Of a stretch of DNA of 35,272 nucleotides, positions 26,103-34,471 are shown one piece after another. The DNA comes from Oceaniradius stylonematis. GTDB lineage: Bacteria; Pseudomonadota; Alphaproteobacteria; Rhizobiales; Rhizobiaceae. A program made the translations under genes and the position numbers. The first letter of the stretch is position 1. Every line of letters begins with the position of its first letter. The DNA lies in the NCBI RefSeq assembly GCF_003149475.2, contig NZ_QFWV02000004.1, positions 772,229 through 807,500 on the forward strand, in the 5' to 3' direction. The notes below the pieces were generated by a model. It did not search any database, had not been told where the DNA came from, and was given only the letters and a program-made list of their open reading frames with translations.

Positions 26103-26396
26103 TCAGAAGCCGAACCTGCCCAGCATGTTCTTGATCAATGCCAGCAGGGTCAGGCACACAAAGCCACCGGTGACCCCTCGCACGGCATCGGCGGCCATGG
26201 CGTCGATCGGCAGGCGGACAGTGCTGCCGAAATGCACGCCGATCAGGGCGCCGGCCACCAGAATGGCCATGTTGCCGACCACGCCGAAGCCGTCTTCCTG
26301 CATCACGCCGTCCATGGCCAGGCCGGTGAAGAAGCCGGCAGCGCCAATGGCGAGGGCTGCGATCATGAGCGTTGTCGTGTCAAGGTCCGTGAGCAT
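26103..26396 (-). CDS. Small membrane protein, possibly GlsB/transglycosylase-associated type
   Basis: From the ATG at 26396 (AGGAG 11 bases before it) the product has 97 residues with three hydrophobic segments, about 9-27, 38-56 and 75-93. The pattern GFFTGLAMDGVMQEDGFGVVGNMAILVAGALIGVHFG, with its Gly-rich turns and GFG/GN, resembles the GlsB/YeaQ family of small membrane proteins, whose function is unclear, though the match is loose. It is not adjacent to a clear partner. It ends 19 bases past the converging gluQ gene. The YihY gene upstream (ending at 26506) lies 109 bases away in the same direction. If the GlsB assignment fails, it is simply a small membrane protein. Confidence 0.6.
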   Translation of the reverse strand: MLTDLDTTTLMIAALAIGAAGFFTGLAMDGVMQEDGFGVVGNMAILVAGALIGVHFGSTVRLPIDAMAADAVRGVTGGFVCLTLLALIKNMLGRFGF

Positions 26397-26505
26397 GACG
26401 TACACCACTCCTGTGACGGCGCAATTGTGACAGGCTGGAGTTGCGGTTTCGTCGACGCCGCCCGGCAAATCCGGCTTGCGCGGTTTACCGGTCGTTCACC
26501 AAAAC

Positions 26506-27393
26506 CTACTCGGCCGGCTGGTCGGCCGCATTGCCCCGGGCGGGGACGACGATGGCGCGGGCGGCGCGATATCGCAGGATTGCCGCGTTGATCTCGGCCC
26601 CGAGGATGAAGATCGCCGAGATGATGTAGAGGAAGACCAGCGCGATCATGATCGATGCCAGGCCCGCATAGGTCGTCACATAGGTGGCAAACCGTTCCAG
26701 ATAGGCGGCGAAGACACCGGCTCCGATCAGCCACGCCAGAATGGTCAGCGCGATGCCGGGCACGAGCGATCCGAGGCTGCGTTTGCCGTCTGGGAGCCAT
26801 TTGTGGACGACGAACAGTCCGGTGATCAAAACGGACAATGCGACGACGTATCGCCAGAAGCCGATCGAGAAGGACACGGTCTCCATGCCGGGCACCCATT
26901 GCTCGGCCAGCCGATAGGCAAGCGGCGCAAGGACCAGAAGAAAACTGATCGCCATGAAGCCGATGGTGGCGATGACGACGAACAGAAGACTCTGCAGGCG
27001 CATGAAGGTGAAGGATCGCGTTTCGGTCACCCGGTAGGCCCGGTTGAGCGCGACCCTCAGGGCTTCGATGCCGTTGGAGGCGAAGACCGCGGCGACGATG
27101 ACCGAAATCGTCAGCAGGCCGCCGCGCTGCACGGTCAGGACGCTTTCGACCTCGCGGGCGATGGGCGCGGCGATCCGCTCGGGCCAGGTGTCGAACACCA
27201 GATGCACCGCAACCTCGGCGAACCGGTCGGCGCCCAAGAAGGTGGCGAGCGTCGTCGCAAAGATCAGGAACGGGAAGATCGCGAGCAGCGTCGACAGCGC
27301 GACATGGCTGGCCAGCGCCCAGCCGTCGGTTTCGTTGAAGTGACCGAACGCATCGCGCAGGATACGGCGCGTGATCAGAAACTGTCTCAGCAT
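26506..27393 (-). CDS. YihY/BrkB family membrane protein
   Basis: A 295-residue inner-membrane protein of the YihY (formerly ribonuclease BN/BrkB) family. The molecular function is unsettled. The family start LRDAFGHFNETDGWALASHVALSTLLAIFPFLIF is clear, with about six membrane helices, and ALRVALNRAYRVTETRSF is the conserved cytoplasmic block. The last helix region FLYIISAIFILGAEINAAI is also typical. I chose the ATG at 27393, since the longer frame to 27435 adds a basic stretch not seen in the family. It is divergent from the SDR gene across 72 bases. Confidence 0.88.
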   Translation of the reverse strand: MLRQFLITRRILRDAFGHFNETDGWALASHVALSTLLAIFPFLIFATTLATFLGADRFAEVAVHLVFDTWPERIAAPIAREVESVLTVQRGGLLTISVIVAAVFASNGIEALRVALNRAYRVTETRSFTFMRLQSLLFVVIATIGFMAISFLLVLAPLAYRLAEQWVPGMETVSFSIGFWRYVVALSVLITGLFVVHKWLPDGKRSLGSLVPGIALTILAWLIGAGVFAAYLERFATYVTTYAGLASIMIALVFLYIISAIFILGAEINAAILRYRAARAIVVPARGNAADQPAE

Positions 27394-27465
27394 CGCCTTG
27401 CCGGTTTGAATTGCCCGCGCCCGCCGACTATGCAAAAGCGCGCCGCCAAACTAAGCGCTGGGATC

Positions 27466-28299
27466 ATGACACGCAAACCCGCCATCGTCGTCACCGGATG
27501 CTCGTCGGGCATCGGCGCGCACTGTGCCGGCCGACTGCGCGCCGACGGCTGGCACGTCGTCGTGACCGCGCGCAAGGAAACCGATCTGGAGCGGCTGCGC
27601 GGCGAGGGGTTCGATGCGGTCTATCTGGACTATTGCGAGCCGAGCTCGATCGATGGCTGTTTCGCCTTTGCGATGGAGGCAACCGGTGGCCGGATCGACG
27701 CGCTTTTCAACAATGGCGCCTATGCGCAGCCGGGCGCGGTCGAGGATGTGCCGGTGGATGCGCTGCGTGCCCAGTTCGAGGCCAACTTGTTCGGCTGGCA
27801 TCACCTGACCCGGCTGGCCGTTCCGGCGATGCGGCAACAGGGCGCAGGGCGGATCGTGCACAATTCCTCGGTGCTCGGCTTCGTGCCGGTGCCGCTGCGC
27901 GGCGCCTACACCGCCTCCAAATATGCGCTCGAGGGGCTGATGCTGACCCTGCGTCAGGAGCTTGCCGGATCGGGCATCCATGTCAGCCTGATCGAGCCGG
28001 GGCCGGTCCCCTCACGGTTCGCGATGAACACGCTGCCTTGGATCGAGCGCTTCATCGACGTCAAGGGTTCGGTGCACGCCGAAGCCTATCGCGCGCGGCT
28101 CGAGCAGTTGCGCGCCGGCGGCACCGGGGACGATGGCGGCAAGGCGCTGGACTGGTGCTACCGGGCGCTGTCGGCGGCCTTGACCGACGCACGGCCGCGG
28201 CCCCATTACCATGTCACGCCGCAGACACGCCTTGCCGCGCTGGGCAAACGTGTCGCGCCGTCCGACCTTCTCTATCGACTCCTGGCGCGCGGCGCCTAG
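27466..28299 (+). CDS. Short-chain dehydrogenase/reductase
   Basis: A classical SDR of 277 residues using NAD(P)H. It has the cofactor motif TGCSSGIG at 10-17, the NNG of the NNAG motif at 82-84, and the catalytic Ser-Tyr-Lys as S134/S135, Y148 and K152 in YTASKYALEG. The long C-terminus (about 180-277) with NTLPWIERFIDVKG is found in rhizobial relatives with undefined substrates. R36 in VVVTARKETDL suggests a preference for NADPH, which is inference. The ATG at 27466 is preceded by TGGG. It is followed by the HIG1 gene after 34 bases, so the two may share a transcript. Confidence 0.9.
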   Translation: MTRKPAIVVTGCSSGIGAHCAGRLRADGWHVVVTARKETDLERLRGEGFDAVYLDYCEPSSIDGCFAFAMEATGGRIDALFNNGAYAQPGAVEDVPVDALRAQFEANLFGWHHLTRLAVPAMRQQGAGRIVHNSSVLGFVPVPLRGAYTASKYALEGLMLTLRQELAGSGIHVSLIEPGPVPSRFAMNTLPWIERFIDVKGSVHAEAYRARLEQLRAGGTGDDGGKALDWCYRALSAALTDARPRPHYHVTPQTRLAALGKRVAPSDLLYRLLARGA

Positions 28300-28333
28300 G
28301 TTCAGACCCAGTCTTTCCAACCGGGAACAGTCC

Positions 28334-28543
28334 ATGTCAGGTCCATTGTTCTATCTGGCGATTCTCGCCATGCTCGCCGTGTTTGCCGTGCTTCTTGCCG
28401 GCCTGCGCAACATGATGAAGCAGGGTGACGCCAACGTCTCCAACAAGCTGATGCAGTTGCGGGTGTTTTTGCAGTTCGTTGCGGTGGTGATCATCGTGCT
28501 GGTTGTCTATCTTGCCCGGCAGGGCAGCAGCGGAGCGGGATAA
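28334..28543 (+). CDS. HIG1/twin-transmembrane small protein
   Basis: A 69-residue protein with two membrane helices: about 5-25 (LFYLAILAMLAVFAVLLAGLR) and about 45-62 (FLQFVAVVIIVLVVYLA). The connecting loop MMKQGDANVSNKLMQLRVFLQ is the HIG1 domain signature, in which a conserved SNKLM-x-x-R motif lies before the second helix. Mitochondrial HIG1 proteins (Rcf1) support cytochrome c oxidase; bacterial copies are poorly studied. The ATG at 28334 gives a natural start. The cobalamin adenosyltransferase gene follows six bases after the stop, suggesting one transcript. It is absent from many annotations because of its size. Confidence 0.85.
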   Translation: MSGPLFYLAILAMLAVFAVLLAGLRNMMKQGDANVSNKLMQLRVFLQFVAVVIIVLVVYLARQGSSGAG

Positions 28544-28549
28544 GGGCCG

Positions 28550-29128
28550 ATGGTCGTTCTGAACAAGATCTACACCAAGACGGGCGATGACGGCACGACG
28601 GCGCTTGGCACTGGCGAGCGGCGCCTGAAATATGACCGGCGGGTGAGCGCCTACGGGACGGTCGACGAGGCCAATGCCTGCATCGGCATGGCGCGGCTGC
28701 ACACGGGCGCCGATGCCGACCTCGACCGGATGCTGTCGCGCATCCAGAACGACATGTTCGATCTCGGCGCGGACCTGGCAACGCCGGAGAGCGAAGAGAA
28801 GCTCGACTATGAACCGCTCCGGATCACCGATGCGCAGGTGACCCGGATCGAAGCGGATATCGATGCGCTCAATGCCGGTCTGCAACCGCTGCGTTCGTTC
28901 GTGCTGCCTGGCGGCAGCGAAGCGGCGGCGGCGCTGCATCTGGCCCGCACGGTGTCGCGCCGTGCCGAACGCGACATGGTCGAACTGGCCGAACAGCCGG
29001 GCGAACACGTCAACCCGGTGGCGCTGCGCTACATGAACCGTGTCTCCGATTTCCTCTTTGTCGCGGCGCGGGTCGTCAACGACAATGGCGCGGGTGACGT
29101 CTTGTGGGTGCCGGGCAAGAACCGCTGA
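28550..29128 (+). CDS. Cob(I)alamin adenosyltransferase, PduO-type
   Basis: Transfers the adenosyl group of ATP to cob(I)alamin, making adenosylcobalamin for enzymes such as methylmalonyl-CoA mutase and class II ribonucleotide reductase. The 192-residue protein has the PduO/MMAB ATP-binding start [37 protein letters not shown], and the C-terminal [23 protein letters not shown], which are hallmarks of the family. The corrinoid-type CobA Walker motif is absent, so this is the PduO and not the CobA kind. It starts six bases after the HIG1 gene. No other cobalamin gene is in the window. Confidence 0.93.
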   Translation: MVVLNKIYTKTGDDGTTALGTGERRLKYDRRVSAYGTVDEANACIGMARLHTGADADLDRMLSRIQNDMFDLGADLATPESEEKLDYEPLRITDAQVTRIEADIDALNAGLQPLRSFVLPGGSEAAAALHLARTVSRRAERDMVELAEQPGEHVNPVALRYMNRVSDFLFVAARVVNDNGAGDVLWVPGKNR

Positions 29129-29140
29129 GGGCGTTGGCCG

Positions 29141-30019
29141 TCAGACAAGGCGTTTTTCGAAGAAGAAGTCCGGGTAGGGATCGTCGTTGAAACGCTCGAT
29201 CTCCGTCCATCCGTTGCGCATGTAGAGCTCATAGGCCTCGGGCAGGGCGCGGTTGGTGTCGAGGCGCAGCGTGTCCATCGACAGGGCGCGGGCTTCGTCT
29301 TCGATGGCGGCCATCAGGCGCTTGCCCAGGCCGGCACCGCGCGCATCGGGCGCGACCCACAGCCGTTTGACCTCGCCGAGCGTGCTGCCGTTTCCTTTCA
29401 GGCCGACGCATCCGACGGGCAGGCCATCGGAGAGGGCGACCAGAAACGCGCCGCGCGGCGGCACCATGTCCGACGCTTCGGGATCGCACGAAAGCGAGAC
29501 GTCAAAGCCCTCCTCGAACCTCCGGGCCAGTTCGGCGTAGTAGCGCTCGAGGCCGTAGCGGGCATCGCCACTGGTCGGGTCGACCCGCTCGATGGCGACG
29601 GCATGGCGGTTCATGGCGGTGGCGATTAAGTCCATTGCTTCCAGAAGCGCGTCCGGAGCCGGATGGTCGGACAGGAACCGGTCGGCGGCCTCGTCGGACA
29701 AGTTTTCATAGGCGTTGAATTCGGTACGGCCGGTCGCGGTCAGTTTAGCGATGCGTCGGCGCCCGTCATCGGGATGGGTCCGGGTTTCGATGAGCCCTTC
29801 ATCTTCCAAACTGCGAAGCAGGCGGCTGGCCAGACCCGAATCGAGCCCCAGATAGGTCCGGATGTCGGCAACATCGCACCGGCCTTGTCCGATGGCATTC
29901 AGGACGCGCGCTGCGCCAAGCGGCCGGCCGCGTCCCAGAAAGGACTGGTCCAGCGCGCCCACCTGTCGCGTGACGGCGCGGCTGAACCGCCGGTAACGGG
30001 AAATCGGGTCATTTTCCAT
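29141..30019 (-). CDS. MarR-type regulator fused to a GNAT acetyltransferase
   Basis: A 292-residue two-domain protein. Residues 1-145 form a MarR-like winged helix: GAARVLNAIGQGRCDVADIRTYLGLDSGLASRLLRSLEDEGLIETRTHPDDGRRRIAKLTATG, with the recognition helix around 58-72 and the wing at 80-92. Residues 150-292 form a GNAT domain, with GEVKRLWVAPDARGAGLGKRLM and the acetyl-CoA loop RGAGLG at 227-232. Such fusions are known in proteobacteria; the acetylated substrate is usually not. The start ATG at 30019 touches a 24-base palindrome that is probably its own operator, and there is no ribosome-binding site before it. See the promoter and operator entries. It is divergent from the rhomboid gene and converges with the cobalamin adenosyltransferase gene. 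Confidence 0.9.
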   Translation of the reverse strand: MENDPISRYRRFSRAVTRQVGALDQSFLGRGRPLGAARVLNAIGQGRCDVADIRTYLGLDSGLASRLLRSLEDEGLIETRTHPDDGRRRIAKLTATGRTEFNAYENLSDEAADRFLSDHPAPDALLEAMDLIATAMNRHAVAIERVDPTSGDARYGLERYYAELARRFEEGFDVSLSCDPEASDMVPPRGAFLVALSDGLPVGCVGLKGNGSTLGEVKRLWVAPDARGAGLGKRLMAAIEDEARALSMDTLRLDTNRALPEAYELYMRNGWTEIERFNDDPYPDFFFEKRLV

Positions 30020-30042
30020 TTATCTGACTTTAGTCTGATAAA
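30019..30042. promoter_or_regulatory. Palindromic operator at the start of the MarR-GNAT gene
   Basis: TTTATCTGAC (30019-30028) and GTCTGATAAA (30033-30042) are inverted copies that match at 9 of 10 positions, with a 4-base spacer. The palindrome covers the -10 and abuts the start codon of the MarR-GNAT gene, where a MarR repressor of its own gene would be expected to bind. It is strikingly AT-rich for this window. Confidence 0.75.
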
Positions 30043-30054
30043 ATTTCGGGTCAA
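30027..30054 (-). promoter_or_regulatory. Promoter of the MarR-GNAT gene, likely leaderless
   Basis: On the minus strand TTGACC (30054-30049) and TAAAGT (30032-30027) are separated by 16 bases. Transcription would start six to eight bases past the -10, at or next to the ATG at 30019. That would give a leaderless mRNA, in keeping with the absence of a ribosome-binding site. Confidence 0.55.
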
Positions 30055-30143
30055 TGCCTGGGCGGGACATGCCGCATTTGCCGATTGAACTGGCGGCCTG
30101 GCTCCGCTCTAATGGCGCAAACAATCGCCGGGGTCCGCTATCG

Positions 30144-30911
30144 ATGTTTGTGCCGCTGCACGATGCCAACCGGCTCAAGCATATCAGGCTGCAATATGTG
30201 ACGCTGGCAATCATTGCCGCCAATGTCCTCATCTTTCTCGGCGTCAACCTGGCGGCGACTGAAGCGGGACTTTTCGCAACCGTCACCTCGCTCGGTTACA
30301 CGCCCGCCGTCGTCAACGATTTCGCCGAACTGCCGCCCGAACTGGTCTGGATTCCTGAGGAAATGTCGCTGGTCAGCTATTCATTCCTGCACGGCGATTT
30401 CTGGCACCTTGGCGGCAACATGCTGTTCCTGTGGGTGTTCGGCGACAATGTCGAGGACGCGATGGGCCATGTCCGGTTCCTGATCTTCTACATTCTGTGC
30501 GCCGTCGCCGGAGCGCTGGCGCACGGGCTGATGGACCCGTCCTCGTCGGCGCCGCTGATCGGCGCGTCCGGCGCGGTCGCCGGGATCGTCGGCGCCTATC
30601 TGCTCCTGCATCCGCGCGTCCGCGTCTGGGTGCTCGTTCTCGGCCGTATCCCGCTGCCGCTGCCGGCCTGGATTCCGCTGGGGCTCTGGATCGGGTTCCA
30701 GTTCGCGATGATTGCGCTGATGGCCGACGACCAGGTGTCGTGGGCCGCCCATATTGGCGGCATCGTCGCCGGCATGGCGCTGGTTCTCGTCTTGCGGCGC
30801 CGCGGCGTGCCGCTGTTCGACCGGGAGATCCGCACGCCGCAGGCGGTGGAGGTCGACGTCTCCCGCCCGCCTGCGCCGACGCACGGCCCATGGGGGCGCG
30901 GCGGGTCGTGA
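30144..30911 (+). CDS. Rhomboid family intramembrane serine protease
   Basis: Rhomboid proteases cut membrane proteins inside the bilayer. From the ATG at 30144 this has 255 residues and about six membrane helices. The catalytic dyad is Ser142 in GASGAVAG (GxSG) and His203 in AAHIGGIVAG. H83 and N92 in SFLHGDFWHLGGNMLFLWVFGDNVED form the oxyanion-stabilising region. A hydrophilic tail of about 35 residues rich in Pro and Arg follows the last helix. The frame is open from 30054, but the earlier ATGs add a segment not typical of the family and overlap the MarR-GNAT promoter. Its substrate is unknown. Confidence 0.92.
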   Translation: MFVPLHDANRLKHIRLQYVTLAIIAANVLIFLGVNLAATEAGLFATVTSLGYTPAVVNDFAELPPELVWIPEEMSLVSYSFLHGDFWHLGGNMLFLWVFGDNVEDAMGHVRFLIFYILCAVAGALAHGLMDPSSSAPLIGASGAVAGIVGAYLLLHPRVRVWVLVLGRIPLPLPAWIPLGLWIGFQFAMIALMADDQVSWAAHIGGIVAGMALVLVLRRRGVPLFDREIRTPQAVEVDVSRPPAPTHGPWGRGGS

Positions 30912-30940
30912 CCGGCTTGTTGAAGCAACCAGCTTTAACG

Positions 30941-30956
30941 TTGACGTAAACGTCAA
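30941..30956. promoter_or_regulatory. Perfect palindrome upstream of etfBA
   Basis: TTGACGTAAACGTCAA consists of 7-base arms TTGACGT and ACGTCAA around two bases. It lies 177 bases before the etfB ATG and 30 bases past the rhomboid stop. The shape resembles operators described for regulators of branched-chain amino acid and fatty acid breakdown (LiuR of the MerR family). Which protein binds is not known from this window. Confidence 0.6.
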
Positions 30957-31133
30957 AATTCGATACGAGGCCGCAAATTTGCGGTTCGGTGCTGACCGGG
31001 CTTGCGCGCCGGCCTCAATCCATGCATCCACGGGCCGACGCGGCATGTCGGCAATGCGCAAGCCTCGCCGCCCGCGGACGACTAACGGGCAGGGCCGGTC
31101 AACGCCGGTTCGGCGAAAGGGAGAGATGGTGCG

Positions 31134-31883
31134 ATGAAAATCCTTGTCCCGGTGAAGCGGGTTGTCGATTACAATGTGAAGATCCGGGTCAAGGGTGACG
31201 GATCGGGCGTCGAACTGGCCAATGTGAAGATGTCCATGAACCCGTTCGACGAGATTTCCGTCGAGCAGGCGATCCGCATGAAGGAAGCTGGCCAGGCCGA
31301 CGAGATCGTCGTAGTGTCGATCGGTCCGGACAAGGCGACCGAGACGCTGCGCACCGCGCTCGCGATGGGCGCCGACCGGGGCATTCTGGTCAAGCATGAC
31401 GACATCGTCGAACCGCTGGCCGTGGCCAAGATCCTCAAGGGCATTGTCGATGAGGAACAGCCGGGACTCGTCATTCTGGGCAAGCAGGCGATCGACGACG
31501 ATGCCAACCAGACCGGCCAGATGCTGGCGGCGCTGCTCGGCTGGAGCCAAGGCACCTTCGCCTCCAAGGTCGAGATCGATGGCGACAAGGCCAATGTCAC
31601 GCGAGAAGTCGATGGCGGCCTGCAGACGGTCCAGATTTCGATGCCTGCCATCGTGACGACCGATCTGCGCCTGAACGAGCCGCGCTATGCCTCGCTGCCC
31701 AACATCATGAAGGCCAAGAAGAAGCCGATCGACGAAAAGACGCCGGGCGATTACGGCGTCGATGCCGCGCCGCGCCTGACCGTTCTGAAAACGGAGGAGC
31801 CGGAAGGCCGCAAGGCGGGCGTCAAGGTCGCCGATGTTGCCGAACTCGTCGATAAGCTGAAGAACGAAGCGGGTGTCCTTTAA
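31134..31883 (+). CDS. etfB: Electron transfer flavoprotein, beta subunit
   Basis: ETF collects electrons from acyl-CoA and related dehydrogenases and passes them to ETF:ubiquinone oxidoreductase. The 249-residue beta subunit starts [20 protein letters not shown] and has the family's [18 protein letters not shown] and [22 protein letters not shown], the AMP-binding region. The signature [43 protein letters not shown] is intact, including the recognition loop near residue 190-200 that docks with dehydrogenases. GAAAGGGAGA precedes the ATG. etfA follows after 21 bases. A palindrome at 30941-30956 may control the pair. Confidence 0.97.
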   Translation: MKILVPVKRVVDYNVKIRVKGDGSGVELANVKMSMNPFDEISVEQAIRMKEAGQADEIVVVSIGPDKATETLRTALAMGADRGILVKHDDIVEPLAVAKILKGIVDEEQPGLVILGKQAIDDDANQTGQMLAALLGWSQGTFASKVEIDGDKANVTREVDGGLQTVQISMPAIVTTDLRLNEPRYASLPNIMKAKKKPIDEKTPGDYGVDAAPRLTVLKTEEPEGRKAGVKVADVAELVDKLKNEAGVL

Positions 31884-31904
31884 GGGCGGGGAGCGAAAAG
31901 CAAA

Positions 31905-32834
31905 ATGACAATTCTTCTGATTGCAGAACACGACAACGCAACCCTTTCCGACCAGACCGCCAAGGCGCTGAGCGCCGCCAAGGACATTGGCGGCGACGTG
32001 CATGTGCTGGTCGCAGGCCAGGGCGCGCAGGCAGTTGCCGATGCCGCCGCCAAGCTGGACGGCGTCGCCAAGGTGCTGCTCGCCGAGGATGCATCGCTCG
32101 AACATCAGCTGGCCGAGCCGATGGCTGCGCTGATCGCCGGCCTTGCCGGCGACTATGACGTGCTGATCGCGGCGGCGACCACCAACGGCAAGAACATCAT
32201 GCCGCGTGTGGCCGCCCTGCTCGACGTGATGCAGATCTCCGAGATCACCGACGTGGTCTCCGCCGACACGTTCAAGCGGCCCATCTATGCGGGCAACGCG
32301 ATCCAGACCGTCCAGTCGTCTGACGCCAAGAAGGTGATCACGGTGCGCACCGCATCCTTCAACGCGGCGGGCGAGGGCGGCAGCGCCAGCGTCGAGACCA
32401 TCGATGCGGCCGCCGATCCGGGCCTTTCGTCCTATGTGTCGACCGAACTGTCGGGCGGCGACCGGCCGGAACTGACATCGGCCAAGATCATCATCTCGGG
32501 CGGTCGGGCGCTGGGCTCGTCGGAGAAGTTCGAGGAAGTCATCCTGCCGGTCGCCGACAAGCTGGGCGCCGCCGTCGGTGCATCGCGCGCCGCGGTCGAC
32601 GCGGGTTATGCGCCGAACGACTGGCAGGTTGGCCAGACGGGCAAGGTGGTCGCGCCCGAACTCTACATCGCCGCTGGCATTTCAGGGGCGATCCAGCATC
32701 TGGCCGGCATGAAGGATTCGAAGGTCATCGTTGCCATCAACAAGGATGAGGATGCGCCGATCTTCCAGGTCGCCGACTATGGCCTCGTCGCAGATCTCTT
32801 CGACGTCCTGCCGGAACTCGAAAAGGCGCTCTGA
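31905..32834 (+). CDS. etfA: Electron transfer flavoprotein, alpha subunit
   Basis: The 309-residue alpha subunit carries most of the FAD site. The N-terminal half ([20 protein letters not shown] and onward) is the ETF fold. The C-terminal FAD domain contains [62 protein letters not shown] and the end [31 protein letters not shown], all standard. It forms a heterodimer with EtfB. A strong terminator ends the transcript 30 bases past the stop, so etfB and etfA are probably a two-gene operon. Confidence 0.97.
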   Translation: MTILLIAEHDNATLSDQTAKALSAAKDIGGDVHVLVAGQGAQAVADAAAKLDGVAKVLLAEDASLEHQLAEPMAALIAGLAGDYDVLIAAATTNGKNIMPRVAALLDVMQISEITDVVSADTFKRPIYAGNAIQTVQSSDAKKVITVRTASFNAAGEGGSASVETIDAAADPGLSSYVSTELSGGDRPELTSAKIIISGGRALGSSEKFEEVILPVADKLGAAVGASRAAVDAGYAPNDWQVGQTGKVVAPELYIAAGISGAIQHLAGMKDSKVIVAINKDEDAPIFQVADYGLVADLFDVLPELEKAL

Positions 32835-32864
32835 GCGCCATCGCAATTTCAAACGATACTTCAG

Positions 32865-32897
32865 GGCCGGGCTGCATTCAGCCCGGCCTTTTTCTTT
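32865..32897 (+). terminator. Rho-independent terminator of etfBA
   Basis: GGCCGGGCTG (32865-32874) and CAGCCCGGCC (32879-32888) form a perfect 10-bp stem with a 4-base loop, followed by TTTTTCTTT. This is a textbook intrinsic terminator, placed 30 bases past the etfA stop, and it separates etfBA from the MFS gene. Confidence 0.95.
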
Positions 32898-32945
32898 GCC
32901 TGGGCAACCTCGATCGCTTAGCGTCCCGGCGGAACGGGGCGCGCC

Positions 32946-34454
32946 ATGGCCGAGGCGGCGAGCGACATTGCGGCACCAAGCCGGACCTTCTGCCCCAGAC
33001 AGCGGCGGCGCTTTGTGCTGGTCGCGGCAATCCTCGCTTCGTCAATGGGTTTCATCGACGGATCGATCGTGTCGATCGCAACGCCAGCGATCCGGGCGAC
33101 ACTGCCGGCCACGCTTGCCGAGGCATTGTGGATCAGCAACGCCTACATGCTGTTTCTGTCCTCGCTCATCCTGATCGGCGGTGCGGCCGGCGACCGCTAC
33201 GGTCTGCGGCGGGTCTTCATGATCGGCATCTGCGTGTTCACGGTGGCATCGATCCTGTGCGCCATCGCTCCGAATGCCGAGGCGCTGATCGTCGCCCGTG
33301 CCGTGAAGGGAATAGGTGCGGCGATCATGGTGCCCGGCAGCCTGGCGATCATCGCCAAGGCCTATCCGGCCGATGAGCGCGGCAAGGCGATCGGCATCTG
33401 GGCCGCGGCATCGGCGCTGACCACCGCGGCCGGGCCCATTCTGGGCGGTGCGGCGCTGAGCGTTCTCGGCGATTCGGCGTGGCGATTGCTGTTTGCGATC
33501 AATCTGCCGTTCGGGGCGATCGCGCTGGCGATGCTGTGGTTTCTGGTGCCGCCCGACGAAGCGACGGGCCGGCGGCGTCTGGACCTTGTCGGCGGCGGAC
33601 TGATCACGCTGGCGCTGTTCGTGCTGGCATTCGGGCTGACCGGCGGTGGCGGCGAAGGCAGCGTGCCCGGCGCGGGCGCGGTCACGCTGGCCATCGGCCT
33701 GTGCGCGGTTCTGGTCGTCCTCTTCATCTGGTGGGAGCGGCGGTGTACGGCGCCGATGGTGCCGCTCACCTTGTTTGCCAACCGCGCGTTCTCGGGCGCC
33801 AACATGCTGACCTTCACGCTCTATTTCGGTCTTTCGGCGATGCTTTTCTACCTGCCGATGACCGTCATTGGCGGCTGGGGCGTCACCGAGGCCGCCGCAT
33901 CGCTTATGTTCGTGCCGATCACGGTCATGGTCGGGCTGTTTTCCGGAAGGGCTGGCGACTATGCCGACCGTCACGGACCGGCATGGCCCGTTACGGCCGG
34001 CTCGCTTATCGTCGCAATGTCCTACGGCGTGCTGGCGCTGACAGTGCAGACGCAGAACTACTGGCTCGGCGTGATGCCGCTCATGGCGATATCGGCTTTC
34101 GGCATGGCGCTTCTGGTCTCGCCCCTGTCGACGGCGGTGATGACCTCGGTTGACGATGACGATACGGGCACCGCGTCGGGGATCAACAACGCGGTGTCGC
34201 GCATGGCCGGGCTGGTGGCTGTCGCGGCGATGGGGCTGCTGGCCGCGGCGCTCTATCCGGTGCTGATGGGTGGCGGCGAGACGAGCTTCGGCGAGATCGT
34301 CGAGAATGCCGCTCCATCCGTGGCCAGGGCCCATGCCGATGCCACGACGCTGACGTTTGCGGCGATCGCCGGGGTGACGGCGGTTCTGTCGGCGGTCTCG
34401 GCGGCCATCGCGTGGACGACGCTGCCGCGCAGCGGAAAGGCGGATGCCGGGTAG
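32946..34454 (+). CDS. MFS transporter, DHA2 (14-helix) drug-efflux type
   Basis: A 502-residue transporter with about 14 hydrophobic helices, as in the DHA2 (EmrB/QacA) branch, which exports drugs or other small molecules by proton antiport. The first helices carry [18 protein letters not shown], a DHA2-type motif D1, and [13 protein letters not shown] is motif A. Motif C with [28 protein letters not shown] is present in helix five and just beyond. The ATG at 32946 follows the etfBA terminator by about 50 bases, so it has its own promoter. No membrane-fusion partner is adjacent and the substrate is unknown. It converges with the M23 peptidase gene across 17 bases. Confidence 0.9.
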   Translation: MAEAASDIAAPSRTFCPRQRRRFVLVAAILASSMGFIDGSIVSIATPAIRATLPATLAEALWISNAYMLFLSSLILIGGAAGDRYGLRRVFMIGICVFTVASILCAIAPNAEALIVARAVKGIGAAIMVPGSLAIIAKAYPADERGKAIGIWAAASALTTAAGPILGGAALSVLGDSAWRLLFAINLPFGAIALAMLWFLVPPDEATGRRRLDLVGGGLITLALFVLAFGLTGGGGEGSVPGAGAVTLAIGLCAVLVVLFIWWERRCTAPMVPLTLFANRAFSGANMLTFTLYFGLSAMLFYLPMTVIGGWGVTEAAASLMFVPITVMVGLFSGRAGDYADRHGPAWPVTAGSLIVAMSYGVLALTVQTQNYWLGVMPLMAISAFGMALLVSPLSTAVMTSVDDDDTGTASGINNAVSRMAGLVAVAAMGLLAAALYPVLMGGGETSFGEIVENAAPSVARAHADATTLTFAAIAGVTAVLSAVSAAIAWTTLPRSGKADAG

Positions 34455-34471
34455 GGCCGATCGTCGGCCGG

